Assembly (NCBI RefSeq): GCF_013373865.1
Contig: NC_050475.1
Location: 11,649,182-11,713,181, forward strand
Source: Monomorium pharaonis
Taxonomy: Eukaryota > Arthropoda > Insecta > Hymenoptera > Formicidae
Length of the DNA stretch: 64,000 nt
Direction: 5' to 3'
Positions 46,233 through 57,510 of the stretch are shown here, in pieces. Within the stretch, counting starts at the first letter, position 1; every line of letters starts with the position of its first letter. The position numbers were made by a program, and so were the translations under genes. The notes below the pieces were generated by a model. The model was not told where the DNA came from. It made no database searches and was given only the letters and a program-made list of their open reading frames with translations.

Positions 46233-47070
46233 AAGGTAAACTAACAAGGGAACTAACAAGAACTGTCCCTTAGTAATTTTAATGAGCTTTAGATATGTTG
46301 TAGAACATGAAAAAATATTACACCCATATTTTTTTTAGCGGCGTATCTCGACGTTTAGGGGTTGAAACCACCTCTCGAAAATAACACGTTTTTTCGTTTT
46401 TGACGAATATCTTTGAAAATATAAGGTTTATGAAAAAATGATTTATACAAAAGTTTTATGGTATTTTATACTCTTTACAATGGTATATTTAGATTTTTTA
46501 AAAATTTCAAACTTTTTAATTTATCCGACCCCCACCTCTTTTTTTCAAAATTTTGAAAATTTTGTAAGGACGAAAATTAAAGAGCATTAAAAGTCAAATC
46601 CATCCAAATATAATAATATATGAGTTCCATTATTCTCAATTATTGGCAAAACGAGATGATAATCTCGTGCTATAGGCGCCGCGCTAGAAGTTGCATTATT
46701 TCTTTAGTCGCGTCACATTCAATAACTGCCTCTCTTGCGTATATTTTTATATTAGAATACAAAAACGGATTAATATTAATTACATAATACTTAACTTATT
46801 ACACGGTATAAAGCATAAATGCATATATATAACAAAAGTAGCATCCCACACGGCATGTAACATTGATGAAATATTGTAACGATCAGAAATAGTATAGAAA
46901 TATTTCATTAACATTTTAATTATAACTTTTCATCCTAAATATTTCAGAAATGTATTTGCTTCATGTTTTTATAAAATTGCAAATGCAATATTTCTGAAAT
47001 CCTTTAGAAACATAAAAAAAAGTTTGCTTTCATATTTGAATGTTTCTTAATATTACAAAAAAAGTGGCAA

Positions 47071-47075
<5 letters not shown>

Positions 47076-47123
<48 letters not shown>
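47076..47123. repeat. (TA)n microsatellite
   Basis: About 23 TA units. Confidence 0.97.
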
Positions 47124-47130
<7 letters not shown>

Positions 47131-47510
47131 CGTTAATGCGCACGTACATTTTCATTAGAAGGAAGATCTTTTCAATAGGAAGGAGATCTTTAGTCCTTAT
47201 ACAATTTTTTTGTAAATTTATAAAAACGTTAACACCTTTTATATATTAAACATGCATGTATATCTTCTCGTATTAAATAGAATAATTTATAAATATCGTA
47301 TTTGATGAATACTGATAAGATTTTTTGGCGGTTTTCCTTTAGCCTTGTGACCAATGTCGGTATTCTGTATGAGTTCCGCCAAATAAAATATTTTATTTCA
47401 ATTTAAATATATGTTTTATTCCAAAAATTTACCTTTTCTTTCGTTTTTAAGTTGATTTTTATTATTAAGTGCAAATTATTTTTAATTCCTTAATTTATGT
47501 TAAATATATA

Positions 47511-47702
47511 CACAGAAAAAAATGTAATAACATTTGTGATTGCGGGCTGCCAACTACATAAAATACTCAATACAATAATATTTCTTATTAATGCAAGTAC
47601 AATGTTGATACTGTGATAGCATATGTTATTGTATTGAGTATATCTGTAATTGGCAGCCCGCAATAACATACCTTATTGAATATATTACTTTTTTTTTCAG
47701 TG
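47511..47702. mobile_element. CACTGAGAAAA-family MITE nested in the foldback
   Basis: Ends CACAGAAAAAAATG and TTTTTTTCAGTG, flanked by TA. The inner arms GCGGGCTGCCAA and TTGGCAGCCCGC are shared with 50401-50623. Confidence 0.9.
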
Positions 47703-48802
47703 TATACACAAATATACATGCAAACGATATGCAAATATATGCGTGCGTGTTAAATATATAAAAAGTGTTAACGTTTTTATAAATTTGCAAAAAAATTGTA
47801 TGAGGACCAAAGATCGCCTTCCTATTACTAATGGATATTTTATTGAAGCTTCATATGATGCCCCTGCGCGAGAAAAATCGGCCCGTCTATCAACACTGAT
47901 ATTAAACTTATTCGCCCGTATTGTCTGCAAAATGTATATATATATCCGTATAAATGTATTTTCAAACTCATTAAATTAAATTATATAATTATATTATCTT
48001 TATTATCAGAGTGTGCTATGTGCATATAGTGTAAATAATATAATTATGCAAATAGTTATTGCAGTTTATATTTTATACTTTTCTCTTAATATTATATATT
48101 TTGTTATATTGTATTTGCAGTTTTAAATATTAAAAAAATATTTTGCTTTATATTAATCTATATTTGCATTTGTAAAAATGAAAAATGTACGTACGCACGT
48201 ACGTATATATATGCTACTTTTGTTATATATATGCATTTATACTTGATCGTGTAATACGTTGAGTATTATGTAATTAAAGTTTTTATGTTCTAATATAAAA
48301 ATATACGCAGAAGAGGCAGTTATTGAATGTGACGCGACTAAAGAAATAACGCAACTTCTAGCGCGGCGCCTATAGCACGAGATTATCATTTCATTTTGCC
48401 AATAATTGAGAATGATGGAACCCATATATTATTATATTTGGATGGATTTGGCTTTTTACTCTTTAATTTTTGTCTTTACAAAATTTTCAAACTTTTGAAA
48501 AAAGGGGTGGGGTTAGGGTAAATTAAAAAGTTTGAAATTTTTGGAAAATCTAAATATACTATTAGAAAGTATAAAATACCATAAATCTTTTGTATAAATT
48601 ATTTTTTCATAAACCTTATATTTTTAAAGATATTCGCCAAAAACAAAAAAAACGTGTTATTTTCGAGAGGTGGTTTCAACCCCTAAACGTCGAGATACGC
48701 CACTAAAAAAAAATATGGGTCTAATATTTTTTTGTTTTACAACATATCTAAAGCTCATTAAAATCGGTGAGGGACAGTTTTGTCTGTTCTCTTGTAAGAT
48801 AG

Positions 48803-49471
48803 AAAAAGAAGAAAAGAGAAATAAAAAAAGAGAAATAAAAAAAGAGAAAAAAGAAAAGAAATACAAATGTTAATAATTAATTATCATTATTTTTAATGAC
48901 ATTAAAATATATAAAATTTTTATACTATTGTCTGATGCTCTTTAGTTAATTGTAATTGTATTATATAATTATAATCATGGTAGACATGAAGATTTCTCGC
49001 TAGGTTTTTTTGCAGCACCAATGCTGAGATACATTGACGTCACGTGCTAATTTAAATAGCGTGTATGATATCTCATGCTTATCGGCGTTGTGTATCTTCG
49101 TTTTTGAACTATGATTTTACAATTGACAAACAGGTGCTTGTCTTCTTTCAACAAGAGAATCACATTTAAACTTTCTCGTTTTAATCTCTCACCGCTGCGT
49201 TGCCGTTAAAAAAATGATTATAATCAATTTTAATTGTACGTTCTCTGACTGCAACTTCCGTTGCTCGAACTCCGCAAGGATGCTGACATTATTGCAACTT
49301 TATTGTACGATAATTAAGAAACGAGTTTCTTACCGAGTACCGTATCGAGTACCTTTATTTTGATCTATGAAGATTAATGATCTAACATTAGTGCTTTCAA
49401 ACACGGCAATATTACTTTTTTATCTTTTGTTAAATATAGCAAGTTTGTAATTTATATACCATTAAAAAAAA
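48803..49471. other. AT-rich intergenic DNA with a CRE/E-box-like motif
   Basis: No gene. TGACGTCACGTG at about 49034-49045 overlaps a consensus CRE with an E-box in the only non-repetitive, moderately GC-balanced stretch nearby (48980-49370). A regulatory role is speculation. Confidence 0.3.
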
Positions 49472-49792
49472 AGTACAAAAAAGCGCCGAGTATACGCTCT
49501 CAAAAATGTATTCTTGTACAAAACAGATTTGACACTACAAAATGAGTAATGATATAAAGAAAATACGCCAACTGTGAAAATGGATGTTTATACAAATTAG
49601 AACATTTACTTTTTATTATTATTCTTTGGCATTCATAGTTTAGTTTTTCATTAAGCCCGTATCAGATTAGAGATTGATATTGGGATTGAATTGAAATGTA
49701 ACCAATATTTTTTAACTTTGTTTTGATTGGTCAAATTCCAACTTAATAAATATTTTACTACAAAAACTTAGCACTGCTAAATCGAATAATTT

Positions 49793-49936
49793 CCCACCAA
49801 ACACCAAGTTACATGTAACGTTCCTGTTAGTTGTGTTATATTACAATTACAAACACATGTGTTATATTACAATTACATTGTTGAGTGGGAAATTACAACT
49901 AACAAGCACGTTACATGTAACTTTGTGTTTGCTGGG
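49793..49936. mobile_element. CCCAGCAAACA MITE, copy 2
   Basis: Left CCCACCAAACACCAAGTTAC, right GTAACTTTGTGTTTGCTGGG; near palindrome with ACACATGTGT in the middle. Confidence 0.9.
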
Positions 49937-49974
49937 TTACTAGATCTCTTTTTTTCTCCTGTGCGTGCATTTGA

Positions 49975-49976
<2 letters not shown>

Positions 49977-50042
<66 letters not shown>
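49977..50042. repeat. (GT)n microsatellite
   Basis: About 33 GT units. Confidence 0.98.
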
Positions 50043-50044
<2 letters not shown>

Positions 50045-50400
50045 TATGTATACCTTAGTTTATAAGGAAGCGATTTTTAATATTTTAGCTTTTTATGATG
50101 CGTGTGTAATGTTATACGTGTATAATATTATTATGAGTTTGATTATAAAAGATTGTAATTTTAAATAATTATTTTAATATGTAAGTTAGATTGTAAGAAA
50201 GCGATTTTGTATTAAAGCAAATTATTTAATTAGCGCCAAGTTTTTGTAATAAAATGTTTATTAAATTGGAATTTGATCATTCAAAGCAAAATTAAAGAAT
50301 ATTGGTTACTTTTCAATTCAATCCCAATATCAATCTCTAATCTGATACAGGCTTAATGAAAAAGTAGATCTTCTAGTTTGTATAAACACCCATTTTTATA

Positions 50401-50623
50401 CACTGAGAAAAAAAAAGTCATTGGTTCAACAAAATTTTTTAGTTGCGGGCTGCCAACAAAAGATATATTCAGTACAACAATATATGGTATTGCAATATAA
50501 ATACATAGTTTAATCAACGTTATTGCACTTGCATTAACAGCAAATATTATTGTATTAAGTATATCTTTTGTTGGCAGCCCGCAACTAAACGTTTTGTTGA
50601 ATCAATTACTTTTTTTCTCAGTG
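50401..50623. mobile_element. CACTGAGAAAA-family MITE, complete
   Basis: Perfect ends CACTGAGAAAAAAA / TTTTTTTCTCAGTG with TA on both sides. The inner arms TTGCGGGCTGCCAACAAAAG pair perfectly. 223 bp. The arms are better preserved than those of the foldback it interrupts, so it is younger. Confidence 0.93.
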
Positions 50624-50766
50624 TAGTTGCCGCATTTTCTTCAGATCATTATTTTGTAGAGAAAAAACTTAATACTCTCATTTTGTAGTGTCAAATTTAA
50701 GTTGTTATACAAGAATACATTTTTGAAGGCGTTTTTTGCGCGCGTATATTTAGCGTTCTTTTGGAG

Positions 50767-51213
50767 TGCTAGTTTCACATGACGCTATCACCACTAATAA
50801 AAAAAGCATAAACAAATACACCAGAATTTTCTCCAGAAAGTTGTTATTTTGTGTTTTAAGATACTATAAACTTTAAGATAATATTAAAAATATTAAACGA
50901 TTATCAAAGTATCGGTACTCAGATTCGTCGTACTGTAACGGTATAAGAGAAAATGGTTAAAAATATAAAGCCAACCATACATGACAAGCTTAAAAGTACT
51001 TCTTCAATCAAATACTCGTAAAATATACAACTAAAATTTTAAACTTGCAAAATAACTTTAAAAACCCTTAAAATTCACAGAAATACGAGAATAAAGTACC
51101 CTCAAAAAATTAATTACTGCATCGACTTTGATATCAAAACGATTGTCTATTTATTTTTAAAATATCCTGGTCACGAATTTTTTATTTAATATTTAACTTG
51201 TGTAACGCAATCG
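50767..51213. other. AT-rich DNA
   Basis: No gene. 51090-51213 is a third copy of the arm found at 51811-52091, so the TTAA element below inserted into an older repeat. Confidence 0.5.
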
Positions 51214-51217
51214 TTAA

Positions 51218-51786
51218 GGGGATTCGGGAGTGACAGAGTTACCGACATTTTTTTGGGAACTTGGATTTTCGAATTGGAGTAACAGAATGCAAAATCCTTT
51301 TACAGGATTAAAGTACGCACAAAAATGAAGGGGGCGACGTACGATTTGTTCTGATAAATAAAAAAAAATTGTTATTTATTAGTCACCTAACGACAATATT
51401 TGCTTCATACAAAAAATCTATAGTTTATATGTATAAAATAATCACGTCGCCCCCTAGAAAAAACTCTCAGGAATAATATCGTGCAATTAGAAATAAGATT
51501 AGAATCCTAGAAAAAAAGATTCGCATTCCGCAAATTGGAAAATGAAAAAACGAAAATTTGGGTTATGTACACGTAAAAAGTCGATAAGTAGAGCAATATG
51601 AGAAAAATTTTTTTCGTTTTCAATATAAAATCCAATTTATAGATTAATATTAATATGTGTACTTTAATTCTGGAAAAGGATTTCTAAATCTATACAAGAA
51701 ATACATATAAAATCTCATTAATGATGTGCACGAATGACTCTACCTTATCGACCTCGATCAAATTTCAAAGGCACTCCTGGATCCCC
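51218..51786. mobile_element. piggyBac-like MITE with TTAA duplication
   Basis: Ends GGGGATTCGGGAGTG and CACTCCTGGATCCCC, each preceded or followed by TTAA (51214-51217, 51787-51790). TTAA targeting and G-rich ends are piggyBac features. No transposase. Confidence 0.75.
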
Positions 51787-51810
51787 TTAAGGTGGCGGTG
51801 CTGACGCGCT

Positions 51811-52091
51811 CACAAGAGTAAAATATCTTTAAAAAATTTATTGCTCAAAAAAATTAATTGCTGCATCAACTTTGGTATTAAAATAGTTATTTATTTACCT
51901 GCTTTTAAAATATCCTGGTTCCAAATTTTTTGTTTGCGCGTCAGCATTTTTAACTTAACAATTGAATTACACAAGTTAAATATTAAGGAAAAAATTTGTA
52001 CCAGAATATTTTAAGAGCAGATTAATAAAAGATTGTTCTCATACCAAAGTCAATGCAACAATTAATTTTTCTAAGGTACTTTACTCTTGTG
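51811..52091. mobile_element. foldback MITE with CACAAGAGTAAA ends
   Basis: CACAAGAGTAAAATATC pairs with GGTACTTTACTCTTGTG, and the inner arms AATTAATTGCTGCATC.. pair as well. CACAAGAGTAAAGTACC also occurs inside the element at 58551-59924. Confidence 0.8.
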
Positions 52092-52237
52092 TGCGCATAA
52101 GTACTCATACCTTAACAATTGAATTGCACGAATTAAATATTAAGAAAAAAATTTGGCATTAGTAATGTCTATATGTATATGTATGTACGTATACACATAT
52201 GAGCATGTCTGTACATATATGTATATCCATGCGTGTG

Positions 52238-52283
<46 letters not shown>

Positions 52284-52560
52284 TGTTCACTTCTTTGCTT
52301 TTATCCATTCTTCTTCCATTTTAATTTCAAGTTAAGAGTATCTTCCTCTCTTTGTTTCAATATAAAAACTAAAAATAAAACATGGCACATAGTATTAAGT
52401 ATTATCTCAGAATACTTATTTCCATAAAGGAATAAAATTTTTATGTAATATATTTATCTAATTGTACAACGCATAGTGTTATACTAATTTTCAAATTTGG
52501 CACAGTCGTATTTTCCTCCACGATGTAATATGCATACTGAAACTAAAAACTAACTCGCCA
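52092..52560. other. AT-rich DNA with (TC)n
   Basis: (TC)n at 52241-52280. No gene. Confidence 0.6.
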
Positions 52561-52867
52561 CCCAGGCAACCAGCTGACGTCGAAATGACGTGAATATAAC
52601 GTCAGTTTTTGACCCGTTCGACGTCAGTTTATGACGTCAAATTGACGTAATGACGACGTGAGTTTGTCTCGTTAAAAATGACGTCAGGTTAATGACGTTT
52701 ACTTACGTCATTTTTATGACAATTCCAGGTAGTAAAAGTCGCCGTTATTTTGACATTTTAGAAAATATTTCGGGTACATGTCCTATATATGCAGTATACT
52801 TGCATTGTGAAAATATCGAAATAACATAATTATGATGTAAAAAAAAAAATTTACGTTGTTTCTCAAC

Positions 52868-52987
52868 AAGCATCGTTATACTGGGATTGCCTAACTTCCG
52901 CGGTCACCCATCCAACTCTGAACCGCCGTCGACGTTGCTTGACTTCGAAGATCGTACGCAACCTAGCACTTTGTGATGATCCATGAA
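52868..52987 (-). ncRNA. 5S-rRNA-like repeat, copy 2
   Basis: On the minus strand: ATCACAAAGTGCTAGGTTGC, CGATCTTCGAAGTCAAGCAA, CGTCGACGGCGGTTCAGAG, TTGGATGGGTGACCGCGGAA. This aligns over its length to eukaryotic 5S rRNA, with box A (AAGCAACGTCG) and box C (TTGGATGGGTGACCGC) best kept. A run of ten or more T follows downstream, a possible pol III terminator. Shared sequence extends about 75 bp upstream to about 53065. Confidence 0.65.
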
Positions 52988-53143
52988 CACTTGATGGTCA
53001 TGAATACATATTTGTTATAGATCAGTTTAATAGATGTCAGAAACATGAAACTTGTAGTAACTTGACGTCTGAATGTACGAAATATTTACGCATAATACAT
53101 AAATATATACAATTTTTTTAACAAAACCGTGTTATTTAAATAA

Positions 53144-53548
53144 CCCCTAATGGAAATATTTTATTGAAAATCTCTTTCAATCGACCCATTTCATTGGAAT
53201 TTATTATTCATTAAAATTCATTAAAACTCATTTAATTTATTAAAATTTTATGAAATTTATTAAAATTTATTAAATTCATTAAAATTTATTAAAACTCATG
53301 TATAAAATTCATTAAAATTCATTAAAACTTATTTAATTCATTAAAATTTTATAAAATTCATTAAATTTACTTTATTGTTATTTAACAAAAAAAAATAAAT
53401 TATATGAATTTTAATGAATCTTAAAGAAACCTTAATAAATTTTAATTAATTTCAATTAAATTTAACGAATCTTACTGAATCTTAGTGAAAAGGGGTCAAT
53501 TAGGAGAAATTTTCAGTAAAAATTTTAGTAATATGTTTCCATTAGGGA
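53144..53548. mobile_element. foldback MITE with CCCCTAATGGAAATAT ends
   Basis: CCCCTAATGGAAATATTTTA pairs with ATATGTTTCCATTAGGG. The interior is a degenerate array of ATTAAAATTC/ATTTATTAAA words, turning to the complementary words in the right half. Confidence 0.8.
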
Positions 53549-53767
53549 CGTCATTTAAATAATGTAATTATGACGTATTATTTACTTTTTCCAACTAACG
53601 TCACTCCAAAGACCAATAGTTACGTCATATATAACGTATACTTATGACATATATACTGACGTGATTGTTATGACGTTTAAAATAACGTCAGTTTTAGGTC
53701 ATAGTCACCAATTAGTGACAAAAATCACGTAAATTTACGTCATTTCGACGTCAGCTGGTTGCCTGGG

Positions 53768-54502
53768 CACTAACCTCGTGCACATCATCATGTCATTAGA
53801 CAACTTTCAGAAGGCCGGGGCTTGAGATCTTAGAACTTTCTTTGAAAATGACCAAAATTTGTGTCTTATATAGGGGGTTTATTATATATACAAAGTTCCG
53901 ATCATAGATTGAGCCGATATATCGGCTTTTTGGCCTTCAGGGTAAAAGAAAAATTTTAAATTTTAAATTTTACAAAGAAGGCTTATATAAGAATTTTCGG
54001 GGTCGTTAAATACAACAATAACGTCAAATTTTGAAATTTTTTACTCATAACTTCATTATTGTCCCAAAAATTATTGTCCCAAAAATGAAAAATTCAAATG
54101 TCATAATTCTCCTTTAGCATTACACGGCGCTAACAACGTGAACGTAGAGAGTTCATGTAGCTCCTTTCTTTTTTGTTTTTTTGTAGTTTTTTGTTTTTGG
54201 TTTACTTTTAAAATTTTTATTTTTTTAAAACTTTGTTACTAAAACTTTTTTTACGTTTTTTTAATTTAAAATTATTTCTAATTTATGTTATTTATTTTTT
54301 TAACTGCAAAAAATGTCGATTCAGTTTAGAGCATAGTCGATCTGTACAAATTTCTTCTAATTTCTGCTTATAAATGCGTGCATACGTGTGTATATTTTCA
54401 TGTATGTGTGTATGTATAAGCGTGTGTGTTGTACATAAATGTATGTTCATGTATGCTAGAATGCTTGTATATGTCTTACATCTATGAGAAAATAATTTTC
54501 AG
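53768..54502. other. intergenic DNA upstream of a candidate exon
   Basis: No gene or clear repeat. If the exon below is real, this would be intron. Confidence 0.45.
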
Positions 54503-54772
54503 TACGAGCCAATACATTGGTTTTTCCGGCCTTCTAAAGGTTACCCCGAATTGTTACATCATTGCCGTAAAACTCGCCACGGACTTGGCCGCCAATTTAA
54601 GATATATTCTCGTGTCTGTGACAAACTCGTAAATCATCTATCGCGCGGAAAGCAACAGTACAAATCCCCACCATCTGACCTGAGCGACGACGACGATAAC
54701 GACGGTTCTTCAAATATTTTACTTTTGATGCGAAATTTTAAATCGCAATATCTTCGCTCGTTAGTCATGTAG
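54503..54772 (+). CDS. candidate terminal coding exon, product unknown
   Basis: After TTTTCAG (54496-54502), a possible acceptor, the frame YEPIHWFFRPSKGYPELL... stays open for 89 codons to TAG at 54770-54772, and AATAAA follows at 54779-54784. The peptide has a Cys/His/Arg-rich start (LLHHCRKTRHGLGRQFKIY), an acidic stretch SDLSDDDDNDGSS, and ends FKSQYLRSLVM. Codon use is balanced and GC is higher than both flanks. The pyrimidine tract is short. An ATG at 54551 in the same frame would alternatively give a 73-residue small protein. I do not recognise a family; a transposase C-terminus cannot be excluded. Confidence 0.35.
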   Translation, partial: YEPIHWFFRPSKGYPELLHHCRKTRHGLGRQFKIYSRVCDKLVNHLSRGKQQYKSPPSDLSDDDDNDGSSNILLLMRNFKSQYLRSLVM

Positions 54773-54778
54773 CGGAAA

Positions 54779-54784
54779 AATAAA
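54779..54784 (+). terminator. polyadenylation signal AATAAA
   Basis: Seven bases after the stop codon of the candidate exon. In this AT-rich DNA it could be chance. Confidence 0.3.
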
Positions 54785-55007
54785 AACACTTTTATTATAC
54801 AAAACGGATCAAAGCTAGAGAATATTCGTGTTTATTGATTAGAGAGTTGTGCATGAACCTCTTTAAACTTATAAAAATTAATAAATTTAGTTATTATTGA
54901 GATCTGATAATCTATGGATCTCGCAAACGACGTCTCGCGTAATAGAGGCACGCTAGAATAAAATTGGCTTTTCTTACCTTTTCTTATAATTAATTCTTTA
55001 ATTATAA

Positions 55008-55707
55008 CCCACATAGCACGGAATATTACGGCAATATCACAGAAATATTGTTCTCCCATTACAATATTACAGTGAAATATATTATAAATATTGCAGAAAT
55101 ATTACAAAAATATTACTACAATATTAAAATGTCCGCCGAAATGGATCACAGTAATATAATGGTGATATATCACGAATGTATTACTGTAATAGTCAGATCT
55201 TATATTTAAGATTATCTTAAGTACTGTCTTGAGGTGCCATCAGCCAATCACAGAGTCGTATTAGCATCTTAAGACATTGCTTGAGACGATCTTTAAATAA
55301 AATTTGACTATGAATACCAGCCAAAGGTAACATGTAAACGTACTCATTAATGACATTTTAACATTAGGTTGAGTTTAAAAATAGCTGGAATCAGCTTTAA
55401 GCCATTAGCAATTAATCAATAACAATCAATTATTTTTCTCATTTTTGTCTGTGATTTATCAATTTCTTACGGCTTAAAGCATACTAACACTTATTATAAA
55501 TCCTCACTTAATTTAATGTGAGTGATATCAAATCTAACGGATTGCTATTTAAAATGTAATATCGCTACAATATAACTTAATATTTTAATGTTATTTATAA
55601 ACGTGTAATATGTCAATAATATATATTTCTGTAATATTTTACTGTAATATTGTTGATATATTGCAATTTTGGTGCGATATTACTATAATATTCCATGCTA
55701 TGTGGAA
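55008..55707. mobile_element. CCCACATAGCACG MITE, complete, rich in AATATTAC motifs
   Basis: Left CCCACATAGCACGGAATATT, right AATATTCCATGCTATGTGG. Both flanks are arrays of AATATTACAGAAATATT-like words; the middle (55210-55540) is unrelated and may be a captured or nested sequence. Partial copies at 21695-21790, 23090-23290 and 33060-33255. Confidence 0.8.
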
Positions 55708-56825
55708 AGTAATACCTTTACAAAGTTAGTTATATGATATAAAATTAAATATTTGATTTAATTGATGTGAAAACAATTTAATTGGAAATATGATTTAATT
55801 TACAGTCTTTATTTACAGTCAGTCTTTATTTTTTTTAATTGGAGGTTTTTAATTAGAGAAGAAGACTAGGTATATTAAAAATATTTTTAAAATATTCTAT
55901 TTTTTATATGTATACTTTATGATTAAAATTAATCTCTGTTTAAATTTAATTATTGTAATAAAAGATATTATTTATTGTCGCTATTGTTTATGTATTACAC
56001 TTTAGTATAATATTAATACATTTTAACCCATTAACGAAAGTCCAAAATTTTCTGCTTACTTTCGATTCTCTTGGATACTTATTAAATCATGAGTAATTTG
56101 AGCAAAAATGTATACCCTATTATTTCAGAGTATGTTCTTTCCAAATACGTCATTAAAATTGAATTTTGTCTACGCGCAAAAAAAGGTAGCGTAATAAAAG
56201 AACACGAAAGAACAGTATTTTTGAGGAAAAATCTTCGTTTTTTAGAACGGGACAAGAACAGGAAGGTTAAAACCTCATCCATCAGTGAACCCAATAGTTA
56301 TATTGTACTTTAAAGATGCATGTAAATATCATAGCGGTATCAAAATGGCGGCAATATCAAGGAAATTCATGAAATACAGCATTTTTTCGCTACAATTCAA
56401 CGATAATCGAGATTTTAACATCTAATTCATTATTTTAAATAATAGTTTCGATAGGTTTATTTTATATTAATTCATATTTGTACTTCTGAAAATGACGGAT
56501 TTTATATGGCGGCTAAAATCTTACGGATTCATTGAAAAAAATAGGTTTTCTCTACTTTTCTCAGTGATCTGTGTCCACTTATAATCAATCAATTAAAATT
56601 AATTAAAATCAATAATGTGAAGCATTTTCCATAAATTCGTGAATTGGTAATGATAAGAATTTATTACATTCTGTGCCATCATGAAAAGCTCATTATCAGA
56701 CGTTAATGGATTAAACGTATTTTTCGTTTTATTGGATTGTACTCATATTGTTGAAATTTCATTTTATGTGTAATTTAATGTAATAATTTTAACCTTTTCA
56801 AGGTTTTAACCTTTTCACGCTTGTT
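55708..56825. other. AT-rich DNA, possible old TIR element
   Basis: AACCCATTAACG (56025) and CGTTAATGGATTAA (56701) could be ends of a 690-bp element. The 74-codon frame 56089-56313 within it has no recognisable domain. Confidence 0.35.
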
Positions 56826-57021
56826 CCCAGTAAACATATATTTTAACAGTTATATAACATTGAAGCATTAATTTATTATAACATCTGTTATATTTTATTA
56901 TATAACTATTATGTGTTATTTGTCTATTCTTGTTACATAATGCATGTTATACTTACATAATGTAATATTTATAAAACGCAAAATTATTAATATTATATCC
57001 AGCAAACATCAAATAACATGT

Positions 57022-57024
<3 letters not shown>

Positions 57025-57078
<54 letters not shown>
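57025..57078. repeat. (TA)n microsatellite
   Basis: About 26 TA units. Confidence 0.97.
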
Positions 57079-57080
<2 letters not shown>

Positions 57081-57100
57081 GTTGCAACATATATTGATTT

Positions 57101-57410
57101 CCCAGGTAGCAAGATGACGTCCACTGGACATCAATAATTCGTCATTTAAGGTCGCGGACGTCATGTTACCAAATTAATAGTAACGTCATTTTTTGACCTA
57201 TTAATTACGTCAGTCATTTATCCATCCTATAACGTATTTCCGACGTCATATTCTTGAATAATTAATAACGTAAGTTAATTAATTATTTTACGACGTATTA
57301 ATAAGGTTTAACGACTAATTACTGACGTTAACTATAATTCTTTGTAATAATTGACGATTTGACCTCAAATGACGAATTATTGAGGTCTACTGGACGACAT
57401 CTTGCTACCT
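57101..57410. mobile_element. CCCAGGTAGCAAGATGACGTCC MITE
   Basis: The left 50 bp pairs with the right arm ending GACATCTTGCTACC. The interior carries many TGACGT/ACGTCA words, as in 52561-53767. Confidence 0.85.
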
Positions 57411-57510
57411 ATAACTATTAATCATTATTTAAAGATTGGCTAATAAACAACATTATTAATAATTAATATAATATTTTATATAATTAATACTACCAATATT
57501 TTAGAATTAT

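Larger units (their letters stand above)
46233..48802. mobile_element. large foldback element, arms about 600 to 1000 bp
   Basis: 46233-46855 and 48210-48802 are inverted copies (for example AGGGGTTGAAACCACCTCTC and its inverse). Inner blocks also pair (47110-47270 with 47750-48215). A (TA)n array and one complete MITE lie inside. No transposase; frames such as 48237-48425 are arm sequence. Confidence 0.85.
49472..50766. mobile_element. foldback element with two nested MITEs and a GT microsatellite
   Basis: 49480-49790 pairs with 50190-50760 (ATTGATATTGGGATTGAATT and its inverse; AAATGTATTCTTGTA and its inverse). The loop holds the MITE 49793-49936 and (GT)n. The right arm is split by the MITE 50401-50623. 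Confidence 0.8.
52561..53767. mobile_element. TIR element with CCCAGGCAACCAGC ends, packed with TGACGT motifs
   Basis: The 30-bp ends CCCAGGCAACCAGCTGACGT and its inverse match almost perfectly. Subterminal regions on both sides carry about ten or more TGACGT/ACGTCA words each. A 5S-like repeat (52868-52987) and a foldback (53144-53548) lie inside. No transposase. Confidence 0.85.

Noticed and set aside
56089..56313. 74-codon Lys/Arg-rich frame
   Set aside because: Overlapped by an equally long minus-strand frame, no signals, and it lies between possible transposon ends.
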